From: Streptomyces sp. SAI-135
Lineage (GTDB): Bacteria; Actinomycetota; Actinomycetes; Streptomycetales; Streptomycetaceae
Length of the DNA: 64,000 nucleotides
Direction: 5' to 3'
Assembly: GCF_029893805.1 (NCBI RefSeq)
Contig: NZ_JARXYP010000002.1
Coordinates: forward strand, 8,122,001-8,186,000
Shown: piece after piece, positions 36,516 to 44,012 of the stretch
Layout of the letters: every line of letters begins with the position of its first letter
Position numbering within the stretch: the first letter of the stretch is position 1
Position numbers and translations under genes: made by a program
Notes under the pieces: generated by a model
Told to the model about the DNA's origin: nothing
Database searches by the model: none
What the model saw: only the letters and a program-made list of their open reading frames with translations

Positions 36516-36558
36516 GTGCCGCGGCAGAACAGCAAGTCCCCTAGGAAAGGTGAACATC

Positions 36559-37473
36559 ATGGCCCTCGCACTCCTCAGGCGCCGGCGGTCCAAGGCTGCC
36601 CATGCCGAGGCGGCGGGCCTCTCCGTCCCCCTCCCCGAAGGTGCGGGCGCCGTGGCCCGCGAGATCGTCGACCCGATGGGCTCGCCCATGCCGGGCGCGG
36701 ACGTCACCGTCACCGCCCTGGACACGCACCGGGTCGCGGCCCGCGGGACGACCGACCCCTACGGCTACTTCGTCGCCGTACTGCCACCTGGCCGCTACAG
36801 CCTGCTGGCCGCCGCCGAAGGACTCCAGCCGCACCGCGAGACGGTCGAGGTCGGGCCGAGCGGCGCGGCACCGTCCGAGCGGGTCTGGCTCCAGCCGGCC
36901 CAGGCCCTGCAACTGCCCTCACCCGGCGTCTGGTTGTTCGATCCGCCGCACACCGCGATCCGTTTCATCGCCAAGCACGTCGGCATGGCGCACGTCCACG
37001 GCCGCTTCGAGCGTTTCGAGGGCGGCATCCAGATCGCGCAGGACATGTCCCAGTCCCGCGTCCAGGTCCGCATCGACGCCTCCAGCATCACGACGGGCAA
37101 CACCACCCGCGACAACCACCTGCGCTCGGGCGACTTCCTCGACGTGGAGCGCTTCCCCCACATCGACTTCGTCAGCAGCCGTTTCGCCTACCGGGGCGGC
37201 AGCAAGTGGACCTTGCAGGGCAGCCTGACCATGCACGGGGTGAGCCGCTCGGTCGCGCTGGACACCACCTACCTCGGCACGGTCAACGGCGGTTACGGCG
37301 AGGAACTGCGCTGCGCGGCCCTCGCGACGGCGGAGCTGCACCGTGAGGACTACACGCTCAACTGGCGGTCCATGCTGGCCCGGGGCATCGCGGTGGTCGG
37401 CCCCACGGTCCAACTGGAGCTGGACGTCCAGGCGATGTACCGCACCCACGACACGCCGACCCCGCCGGAGTAG
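36559..37473 (+). CDS. YceI-family lipid/isoprenoid-binding-like protein with N-terminal carboxypeptidase-regulatory-like domain
   Basis: This is a 304-residue protein. Residues about 30-105 form a carboxypeptidase-regulatory-like beta-sandwich (V-D-P-M-G-S-P-M-P-G-A-D-V then D-P-Y-G-Y-F). From about 120 to the end is a YceI lipocalin-like barrel: F-D-P-P-H-T-A-I-R-F, S-S-I-T-T-G-N-T-T-R-D-N-H-L and G-V-S-R-S-V. YceI proteins bind amphiphilic molecules such as polyisoprenoids. There is no signal peptide, so it is probably cytoplasmic. AGGAAAGG precedes the ATG. It is 43 bases after the maleylacetate reductase gene and may belong to that operon, without an obvious enzymatic need for it. Confidence 0.88.
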   Translation: MALALLRRRRSKAAHAEAAGLSVPLPEGAGAVAREIVDPMGSPMPGADVTVTALDTHRVAARGTTDPYGYFVAVLPPGRYSLLAAAEGLQPHRETVEVGPSGAAPSERVWLQPAQALQLPSPGVWLFDPPHTAIRFIAKHVGMAHVHGRFERFEGGIQIAQDMSQSRVQVRIDASSITTGNTTRDNHLRSGDFLDVERFPHIDFVSSRFAYRGGSKWTLQGSLTMHGVSRSVALDTTYLGTVNGGYGEELRCAALATAELHREDYTLNWRSMLARGIAVVGPTVQLELDVQAMYRTHDTPTPPE

Positions 37474-37641
37474 GAGGCAGGGCCGGTGCCCGTGGCTGGA
37501 GTGACACGTTCTCCACGGAAAACTCACACGACCCAGCTGTAACTTTATGTTTCAAGCGTTACGCTCGCCGTCATCCGAGTGCTCGGGGGAGCGGCTCGTC
37601 CGCCACGGCACTCCCTCCCCCCACGGTTCAGGAGACTCGGC

Positions 37642-38748
37642 GTGAGTGACGGCGACGTAGTGGTGATCGGCGGCGGCTATGCGGGCGTCCGGCTGGCGAA
37701 ACGGCTGGACACGACGGCCCGGGTCACCCTGGTGGACCGCAAGGAGGTCTTCTTCCACCGGATCTCCTCTTTGCGCGCGGGAGTGCGCAGGGAGTGGAGC
37801 GCGACCCCCTTCATCCCCTACGACCGGCTGCTGCGCCACGGCCAGGTCGTCGTGGGCAAGGTGGTGCGCATCGACACCACCGAGCGACAGGTCGTGCTGG
37901 CCGACGGCACACGGCTGCCCTACGACGTGGTGGTGATCGCGACCGGCGCCGACTACCCGGAACCGGCCCGGTTCGCCGGGACCACCACCGAGGAGGCGAT
38001 GAAGTCCTTCGCCGAGCACCAGCAGAAGATCGCCTTCGCCGAGCACGTCCTCGTCGTCGGCGGGGGCCCCTCCGGCGTCGAACTGAGCGCCGAGATCCGG
38101 CTGGCGCGTCCGGACGCCCGGGTCACGCTCGCGCACTCCGGTCCCGCGCTGCTCGGCGGCACGGGCAGCGAACGGGCAGGCCGCAGGGCGCGCGCCTGGC
38201 TGGAGGCGCACGACGTGGAGGTACGGCTCGACTCCTTCATGTCCCCGGGCAGCGACTTCGGCACCTACCGAGACGCCCGCGGCGACGTCCTCACCGCGGA
38301 CCTGTCCTTCTGGGCCACCGGCACCACTCCCAACACGCTCTGGCTGCGCCTGGGCGGACACGGCGACTGGCTGACCCCCTCCGGGCACGTGAAGGTCGAC
38401 CGCTCACTGCGGGCCGAGGGGCAGCTGGACGTCTTCGCGGTCGGCGACGTCAACGACGCCACCGAGCTCAAGATCACCCCGGCCGCGCTCGCCCAGGCCG
38501 ACCTCGCCGCCTGGAACATCCGCGCCCACCTGCGCAGTTCGGGCCGCCACCGCAAGGAGCCCCGCTTCTACCGGCCCGTCCACCGCACTCCGCTGATCGT
38601 GCCCTTCGGCCCCGCCGACGGGGTGACCATGCTGCCCGTGCCGGGCGGCGAGACGGCGGTGCTCGGCGGCCGCACCAGCACCCTGGCCAAGGCGAAGACC
38701 CTCATGACGCCCTACATGCGACGCCAGCTCGGTTACACGGCGGCCTGA
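37642..38748 (+). CDS. NDH-2/AIF-like FAD-dependent pyridine nucleotide oxidoreductase
   Basis: This 368-residue protein has two Rossmann segments: V-V-I-G-G-G-Y-A-G-V near the start for FAD and V-V-G-G-G-P-S-G-V near residue 138 for NAD(P)H. A third motif, V-F-A-V-G-D-V-N-D near 270, binds the FAD ribityl. No redox-active CxxC or C-x4-C pair was seen, so it fits quinone- or iron-sulfur-protein-reducing types rather than disulfide reductases. GTG 37642 has AGGAGA 8 bases upstream. The 168-bp upstream gap contains an AT-rich segment at 37540-37565 that may hold its promoter. Confidence 0.87.
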   Translation: MSDGDVVVIGGGYAGVRLAKRLDTTARVTLVDRKEVFFHRISSLRAGVRREWSATPFIPYDRLLRHGQVVVGKVVRIDTTERQVVLADGTRLPYDVVVIATGADYPEPARFAGTTTEEAMKSFAEHQQKIAFAEHVLVVGGGPSGVELSAEIRLARPDARVTLAHSGPALLGGTGSERAGRRARAWLEAHDVEVRLDSFMSPGSDFGTYRDARGDVLTADLSFWATGTTPNTLWLRLGGHGDWLTPSGHVKVDRSLRAEGQLDVFAVGDVNDATELKITPAALAQADLAAWNIRAHLRSSGRHRKEPRFYRPVHRTPLIVPFGPADGVTMLPVPGGETAVLGGRTSTLAKAKTLMTPYMRRQLGYTAA

Positions 38749-39040
38749 TCGGCGAGGGGAGCGTGTCGGCACCGGTGTGCCCGGTTTCCCGGTGCGCGGC
38801 GATCCGCGCGCACGCCTTTGGGCGGGCGTCGGCGGGAAGGGCGGAAGCCCGGGTGGACTCACCCGTCTCCTGGGGGAGTTGAGACCGACCGCCCCGCCAT
38901 GCGGCGCCCGGCGGAGCCCCGGAGCCGGGTGGCGAGGAGCAGCTCGTGCGGGGCCCGCCGCGGGCGTGCGGCACCCGCCGTCCCGGCCTCGCCGCGGGTC
39001 GGCCGGCCGAAGCGGCGACAGCGGGCAGGTCGGAGAGGGC

Positions 39041-39721
39041 TCACGCGTGCAGCACGTGCTGCGTGGGCCGGACCAGGCCCGACTCGTAGGCGAACACCAC
39101 CGCCTGGACCCGGCCGCGGGCACCGATCTTGGTGAGGATGTTGCTGACGTGGGACTTCACGGTGGTCGGGGCGATGGAGAGCCGGTCGGCGATCTCGGCG
39201 TTGGAATCGCCGGAGGCGACCGCGGTGAGCACGTCGCGTTCGCGGTCGGTGAGCGTGTCCAGCCGGTTGCCCGGGAGCGGACTCTCGTCGAGGGCGCGCC
39301 GGGTGCGGACGACGTCGATGAGCGCGCGGGCCAGTCCGGGGGAGACGACGACGTCACCGGCGGCCACGACCCGGACGGCCGCGACCAGTTCGTCGGCGGT
39401 GGCGTCCTGCGGAAGGTGACCGGCGGCTCCGGCGCGCAGGGCGCCGTAGGGGTAGGTGTCGTCGCCGCTGGTGAGCAGCAGGACGTGCGGGGCGTGTCCG
39501 TCCGGGGCGTGGGCGAGGCGGCGGACGGTCTCGACGGTGTCGGTGCCGGTGCCGCGGTCGTCCAGCAGGACGACGTCCGGCCGGAGCAGTGCGCTCAGCC
39601 GGACCGCCTCGGGCCCGTGCGCCGCCTCGCCGGCGACGGTCAGGTCGGACTGGGACTCGAGGAGCATTCGAAGGCCGACACGCTGGAGTGACTGGCCGGT
39701 GGCGATGAGGACGCTGGTCAT
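39041..39721 (-). CDS. LuxR-type response regulator with degenerate receiver domain
   Basis: This 226-residue protein has a receiver-like domain (1-125) and a LuxR/NarL helix-turn-helix (150-215: L-T-D-R-E-R-D-V-L, then S-N-A-E-I-A-D-R-L, T-V-K-S-H-V-S-N-I-L). The Asp in V-V-L-L-D-D is present. The N-terminal acidic pair is replaced by A-T-G-Q, and the conserved Lys of G-x-L-x-K-D is Gln (G-H-L-P-Q-D). Phosphorylation control is therefore doubtful. No sensor kinase is nearby. A 19-bp palindrome lies 40-58 bases upstream. The 292-bp gap on its 3' side (38749-39040) shows no clear gene. Confidence 0.88.
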   Translation of the reverse strand: MTSVLIATGQSLQRVGLRMLLESQSDLTVAGEAAHGPEAVRLSALLRPDVVLLDDRGTGTDTVETVRRLAHAPDGHAPHVLLLTSGDDTYPYGALRAGAAGHLPQDATADELVAAVRVVAAGDVVVSPGLARALIDVVRTRRALDESPLPGNRLDTLTDRERDVLTAVASGDSNAEIADRLSIAPTTVKSHVSNILTKIGARGRVQAVVFAYESGLVRPTQHVLHA

Positions 39722-39760
39722 GGCGTGCGTGCTCCATCCTCGTCCAGCGCGCAAGATGCT

Positions 39761-39779
39761 GAACGAAACGGTTTCGTTC
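39761..39779. promoter_or_regulatory. Perfect 9-bp inverted repeat GAACGAAAC-G-GTTTCGTTC
   Basis: This palindrome lies 40-58 bases upstream of the LuxR-type gene and about 90 bases past the truncated MmyB regulator. Its shape matches many TetR-family operators (ACGAAAC-N-GTTTCGT), yet no TetR gene is adjacent. Confidence 0.7.
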
Positions 39780-39866
39780 TCGTGGGAGTCAGCCTAGCTC
39801 CGGAACTATCGAGACGGGAGCGTATCGATTGTGGGGTGGCTCACATTCGTACTGGCGGACGTCGCG

Positions 39867-40485
39867 TCAGCCGCTCTCCACCAGGCTCTGCGTGCCCAGC
39901 ACCGAGATCAGCCGCAGCTTCTCGGCGGCCTCGGTGCCGGGCTCGGCCGAGTACACGAGGATGTGCAGGTCGTTCTCCTCCACCCGGAGCAGGTCGCAGT
40001 CGAGGGTGAGCATGCCGACCTGCGGATGCTCGACCGTCTTGTGCGAGGTGGCGAGACGGCCCACGACCCCGGCGTCCCACAGTTCCGCGAAACGCTCACT
40101 CCGGGCGCGCAACTCCGCTACCAACGAGGTGAGTTGGCGGTCGGCGGGATAGCGGGCGGCGGTCGCGCGCAGTTCGGAGACCATGCCCGTCTCGAAGGCA
40201 CGCCGTTCCTCCGGGGTGTGCCGCACCCGGGTCGGCATGCCCGTGAAGTTGCGCCACACGCCGTTGCGTTCGAAGCCCCGCAGGGCGGACGGGTCACCCA
40301 TCAGGGCCGCGTACATCGGGTTGGCCAGCAGCAGCGTCATGGCCGCATCGGAGACCGCGACGGGGGTGTCGACCAGCCGGTCCAGCAACCGCTGCACACT
40401 GGGCGTGATGAACCCGGGCACCACCTCCGGGCCCGGCGGCACCAGACCCGCGAGACCGAAGAGGTACGTGCGCTCGTCCCCCGAG
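39867..40485 (-). pseudogene. MmyB-like regulator lacking its N-terminal DNA-binding domain
   Basis: The remaining roughly 205 codons encode the MmyB-type ligand-binding half of a Streptomyces XRE regulator. It opens with D-E-R-T-Y-L-F-G-L-A-G-L and contains A-L-M-G-D-P-S-A-L-R-G-F-E-R-N and the late L-D-C-D-L-L-R-V. The XRE helix-turn-helix that should precede it is missing. Instead the frame runs, out of phase, into the 3' part of a CoA-transferase gene at about 40480-40490. The first in-frame start is a GTG-like codon near 40440, so a truncated protein could still be made, but it could not bind DNA in the usual way. Confidence 0.78.
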
Positions 40486-41508
40486 GGCGACCTCCTGCCA
40501 GCGGCCGCGGGCGGCCAGGACCGGGTGGTCGAGGAACGCGGAGACGTCGTTGACGCCCGCGCAGGCGATGCCGATGCCCTCCAGGTCCTTCAGCACCTGA
40601 GCGGCCTCGGAGCACGCGATCCGTTCGGCGACCACGGCGTTGAGTTCCTCGCGGTGGGCGACCCGGGCCGAGCCGGTGGCGAAGCGCGGGTCCTCGGCCA
40701 GCTCGGGCCGCCGCAGGAAGTCGGCGCACAGGACGATCCACTCGCGTTCGTTCTGGATGGAGAACAGCACGTCCTTGCCGTCGGCGGCCGTGAAAGCGCC
40801 GTACGGGGCGATGGTGGCGTGCTGGGTGCCCAGACGCGGCGGCTGACTGCCTCCGTAGCGGGTGTAGTGGGCCGGCTGGCTCATCCACTCGGCCAGCGCC
40901 TCGAACAGGGACACCTCCACCGGGTGGGCCCTGCCCGTGGTGGCGCGGGTGTACAGAGCGGTCAGGATGCCGCTGTAGGCGTACATCCCGGCGGCGATGT
41001 CGGCGACGGAGATACCGACCCGGGCGGTCTCCTGCGCGGTTCCGGTCAGCGACACCAGGCCCGTCTGGCACTGCACCAGCAGGTCGTACGACTTGCGGTC
41101 GGCCCACGGCCCGTCCGTGCCGTACCCGGAGATCGTGCACGGGATCAGCCGCGGCAGGCGCTCGGCGAGGACGTCCACACCAAGGCCCAGCCGGTCGGCC
41201 GCGCCCGGGGCCAGATTCTGGACGAACACATCGGCGCCGTCGAGGAGTTGGTGCAGTATCTCGATGCCGCGCGGGTCCTTGAGATCCAGCGTGAGCGACT
41301 CCTTGGACCGGTTGAGCCACACGAAGTAGCTGGAGTGGCCGTGCACGGTCGTGTCGTAGCGGCGGGCGAAATCACCCTCGCCCGGCCGCTCCACCTTGAT
41401 CACCCGCGCGCCGAGGTCGGCGAGCTGGCGGGTCGCGTAGGGCGCGGCCACGGCCTGCTCCAGGCTGACCACCGTGATCCCGGACAGGGGAAGCTGCGGC
41501 ACGCTCAT
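40486..41508 (-). pseudogene. CaiB/BaiF CoA-transferase truncated at its C-terminus
   Basis: The gene starts at ATG 41506-41508 and reads a normal class III CoA-transferase for about 340 residues: V-V-S-L-E-Q-A-V-A-A-P, the catalytic-Asp region V-A-D-I-A-A-G, and G-Y-G-x-x-G-P. At G-R-W-Q-E-V-A the family similarity stops and the frame passes into the regulator remnant in another phase, ending at 40294 after about 60 unrelated residues. The usual C-terminal segment (roughly 40-50 residues with P-x-L-G-E-H-T) is gone. The truncated enzyme is probably inactive. In the family, such enzymes move CoA between organic acids. Confidence 0.78.
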
Positions 41509-41606
41509 GCGGATCTTTGTACGGCCGGACCGGAGAGGGTGTCAACGATCACCGAGCCCCCGCGGTGCGACCCCCGTCCCCGTCGCTCGGTGTCGCTCGG
41601 CGCCGC

Positions 41607-41831
41607 TCAGTTCCGCCGCTCCGGATGGCACAGCACCATGACCGCCCGGGCGACGAGCTCCCCGGCCCCGCCGAGTTCCTGCCGGTAGCGGCCGGTGATC
41701 TCCCGTACGGCCGCGACGAAGCCGGGGTCGACTGCGCGGGCCCGGGCCGGGGCCGGGAGCTGCGAAGCCATCTCGCGACGGCGCGCCAGCAGCGCGATGA
41801 TCTCCTCGTCGAGACGCTCTGTCCGACCTGA
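41607..41831 (-). pseudogene. Chorismate-mutase-like fragment
   Basis: Reading from about 41819 down to the TGA at 41607 gives E-R-L-D-E-E-I-I-A-L-L-A-R-R-R-E, then V-D-P-G-F-V-A-A-V-R-E-I-T-G-R-Y-R and a terminal A-V-M-V-L-C-H-P. This is the helix pattern of AroQ-type chorismate mutases, with the active-site Arg in R-R-R-E. No start codon exists in this frame between the upstream MarR gene and the first helix, so the N-terminus seems to be lost or frameshifted. It is about 70 codons, against the usual 90-100. Confidence 0.55.
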
Positions 41832-41891
41832 ACACCTTGCCCGTGGCGGCCGACGGCGATTCCTCCCGGACCCGGCGGAGCTGGCACTGAT

Positions 41892-42350
41892 TCAGGCCGG
41901 TACGCCGAGGGATTCCAGAGCTCTTACGAGGGGGGCGAGTTCGGGGGTGCCGGCGGCTTGGTCGAGGGCTTCGCGCAGGGCCTTCTCGTTGGTGGGGCGG
42001 GCCTGTTCGAGGAGGGTGCGGCCGGTGTCGGTGACGTCGGTGTAGATGCCGCGGCGGTCGGTGGGGCACAGGTAGCGGGAGAGCAGGCCGCGGTCCTCCA
42101 GGCGGGTGACCAGGCGGGTGGTGGCGCTCTGGCTGAGGACGACGGCGTCGGCGACCTGTTTCATCTGCAGGTGGCCGCCCTCGCCGTCGTGCTGGCGGCC
42201 CAGGACGTCGAGCAGGGAGTACTCGCGCACGCTGAGGTCGTGGGCGGCCTGCAGGGCCTTCTCGATGTGCGCCTCGATCCGCCCGTGCAGCAGCGAGAGC
42301 GCACACCAGCCCTGGGCGAGCGCGGTGAGCGAGGGGTCTGTGGCGGTCAT
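41892..42350 (-). CDS. MarR-family transcriptional regulator
   Basis: This 152-residue protein has the MarR winged helix. The recognition segment is Q-V-A-D-A-V-V-L-S-Q-S-A-T-T-R-L-V-T-R-L-E, and the wing has C-P-T-D-R-R-G, the D-x-R motif. GGAGGA precedes the ATG at 42348-42350. The gene is divergent from a small conserved gene at 42498, and a perfect 17-bp palindrome at 42399-42415 lies between them. The probable role is repression of itself and/or that gene. Confidence 0.92.
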   Translation of the reverse strand: MTATDPSLTALAQGWCALSLLHGRIEAHIEKALQAAHDLSVREYSLLDVLGRQHDGEGGHLQMKQVADAVVLSQSATTRLVTRLEDRGLLSRYLCPTDRRGIYTDVTDTGRTLLEQARPTNEKALREALDQAAGTPELAPLVRALESLGVPA

Positions 42351-42398
42351 GGGGCCTGCTTCCTCCGTCCCGATACGGATACCCCCAGGATATTGCAT

Positions 42399-42415
42399 CG
42401 CTGAAACTTTCAGCG
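42399..42415. promoter_or_regulatory. Probable MarR operator CGCTGAAA-C-TTTCAGCG
   Basis: A perfect 8-bp inverted repeat with one central base lies in the divergent region between the MarR gene and the gene at 42498, 49 bases from the MarR start. Confidence 0.7.
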
Positions 42416-42497
42416 TCTGCTTCTATTGTGCGCGCGCAACTATCGGGCTCCGCATGTTCGGTACCCGTATCCGCACCGCCCACAGAGAGCGACTCCG

Positions 42498-42869
42498 ATG
42501 ACGACCCGGCCCTCCACCACCACCCTGTGGCGCCCCACCGGCCCCAAGGAGCTGGACCTGGTCCGGCAGCTCGACTGGCGCGCCTGGCCGCCGAGGCTGC
42601 CCGAGCAGCCCATCTTCTACCCGGTCCTCGACGAGGGCTACGCGATCAAGATCGCCAGGGACTGGAACGTCAAGCACGACGGCGCCGGCTTCGTGACCCG
42701 CTTCGAGGTCGAGTCGGACTTTCTGCGCCGCTACCCGGTCCAGCAGGCCGGCGGCCGCACGATCCTCGAACTGTGGGTCCCGGCCGAGGAGCTGGACGCC
42801 TTCAACGCACACATCGTGGGCCGGATCGAGGTGGTGCACGAGTTCCGCCGACCTCCGCGCCGCCGCTAG
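42498..42869 (+). CDS. Small conserved actinobacterial protein (commonly labelled ADP-ribosylation/crystallin J1)
   Basis: The 123-residue protein has W-R-P-T-G-P-K-E-L near its start, A-W-P-P-R-L-P-E-Q-P-I-F-Y-P-V-L at about 36-51, and a long conserved core ending I-V-G-R-I-E-V-V. I recognise it as a widespread Streptomyces family usually given the name ADP-ribosylation/crystallin J1, although nothing in this sequence shows an ADP-ribosylglycohydrolase fold. It is soluble, with no signal or helix bundle. It probably answers to the divergent MarR regulator. Its TAG stop overlaps the stop of the convergent PucR-type gene inside a single CTAG. Confidence 0.78.
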   Translation: MTTRPSTTTLWRPTGPKELDLVRQLDWRAWPPRLPEQPIFYPVLDEGYAIKIARDWNVKHDGAGFVTRFEVESDFLRRYPVQQAGGRTILELWVPAEELDAFNAHIVGRIEVVHEFRRPPRRR

Positions 42870-43873
42870 GGCCGCGCCAGGTGCCGCATCGTCAGGGCCA
42901 GTTGCAGCCGTAGCCGTCCCTGGGGTGTGCGCAGGGGCCAGCCCAGCAGATGCTCCGCGTGGGAGAGGCGGTCCTGGAGCGTGGAGTGGTGGACGTTGAT
43001 CTCGGCGGCGGCCGCCCGCAGGCTCACCGTCGAGACCACGGCGTGCAGGGTGGCGAGCAGCCACGGTGTGCCCGCCCCGGCCGCCTCCAGCACCTGGACG
43101 TCGGGCGGCGGTTCCGCCCCCGGGGCGACGATGTCGGCGAGCAGTGCGACACCGCCCAGTTCGTCGGCGTGCACGACCATCGGCCCGGGGTCCTGGGCCG
43201 TGCCCTCCGCGGTGAACCGCAGCGCGGTGCGGGCGTCCGCCCAGGACCGCGGCAGTTCCAGCACGGGCACGGCGGGACCCACCCCGACCCGCCCCGCGGG
43301 CAGCCCGGCGTCGGTCCGGGCGGCCACGATCCGCGGCCGCCCGTCGAGCGCGGCCAGCGCCCGGGCGGCGGCCGAGGGATCCAGCCCCAGCCCACGTGCC
43401 GCGTGCAGACGTACGTCCTCGGGAGCGGCCGCGTCCAGCACGGTCTCCACCAGGGCGGGGTCATCGAGGGGGGCGCGTCCCCGGGTGCGGTCCAGGACGA
43501 GCCGTACCGCCCCCGCGGCCCGCTCCAGAATCACCGCGTCGACCACACTGGGTGCCGCTTCGGCCCGCTCCAGCCACAGCGCGGCCACCCCACCGGGCGC
43601 CAGCGCGGCGGAAGGCCAGCCGGGATCAGGCGGCGCTCCGGAGTCCCGGCGCGTCCCGTCGGCCTCGACCCGCACCTGCACCCGCCGCTCGGCATCGACG
43701 AGCCGCGCGGGCACCCCGGCCAGCACGGCCGCCCCACGCACCAAGGCCTCGAGCCCGGCCCGTGACTCCGACAGCCGATCGAAGTAGCCGATCACCCGCA
43801 CCGCGGCCCCGGCATCCGGATCCAGGGCGGTCAAACGCCCGGCCAGCTCTTTCATACGCCCATGGTGCGCCAC
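42866..43873 (-). CDS. PucR-type transcriptional regulator
   Basis: This 335-residue protein has a loosely conserved N-terminal sensor region and a C-terminal PucR/CdaR helix-turn-helix: V-S-L-R-A-A-A-A-E-I-N-V-H-H-S-T-L-Q-D-R, then the family's closing L-R-T-P-Q-G-R-L-R-L. GTG 43873 with GGAG 6 bases upstream is preferred over ATG 43855, which has no clear ribosome site. PucR proteins regulate purine, amino-acid or hydroxy-acid use. No obvious target enzyme is adjacent; the alpha/beta hydrolase at 44013 lies upstream in the same direction, separated by a dispersed repeat. Confidence 0.82.
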   Translation of the reverse strand: MAHHGRMKELAGRLTALDPDAGAAVRVIGYFDRLSESRAGLEALVRGAAVLAGVPARLVDAERRVQVRVEADGTRRDSGAPPDPGWPSAALAPGGVAALWLERAEAAPSVVDAVILERAAGAVRLVLDRTRGRAPLDDPALVETVLDAAAPEDVRLHAARGLGLDPSAAARALAALDGRPRIVAARTDAGLPAGRVGVGPAVPVLELPRSWADARTALRFTAEGTAQDPGPMVVHADELGGVALLADIVAPGAEPPPDVQVLEAAGAGTPWLLATLHAVVSTVSLRAAAAEINVHHSTLQDRLSHAEHLLGWPLRTPQGRLRLQLALTMRHLARP

Positions 43874-43939
43874 GCCATGCTCCAGGAGGACCCCCAGCGC
43901 ACCCCACAGAAGCCGAAGAACTGCGGGACCACCGCCCGA

Positions 43940-43964
43940 CAGGGGCGCGGGGAACTGCGCGACC
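43940..43964. repeat. Dispersed 25-bp repeat, copy 1
   Basis: A 25-base sequence whose core is GGGGCGCGGGGAACTGCGCG is identical to bases 47589-47613. It lies in the gap between the alpha/beta hydrolase and PucR-type genes. Such elements are scattered between genes in Streptomyces chromosomes, commonly near gene ends. Confidence 0.8.
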
Positions 43965-44012
43965 GGCCACGACGCACCCGCACACGTCCTCCCCGCCCCG
44001 CCCCCACAACCC

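Noticed and set aside
38762..38882. 39-codon frame from a GTG with a GGGGAG site
   Set aside because: The composition is Arg/Ala/Ser-rich with no family likeness; conservation would be needed to support it.
42498..42869. Calling this gene an ADP-ribosylglycohydrolase
   Set aside because: The common family name implies it, but the 123-residue sequence shows no recognisable metal-binding motifs of that enzyme.
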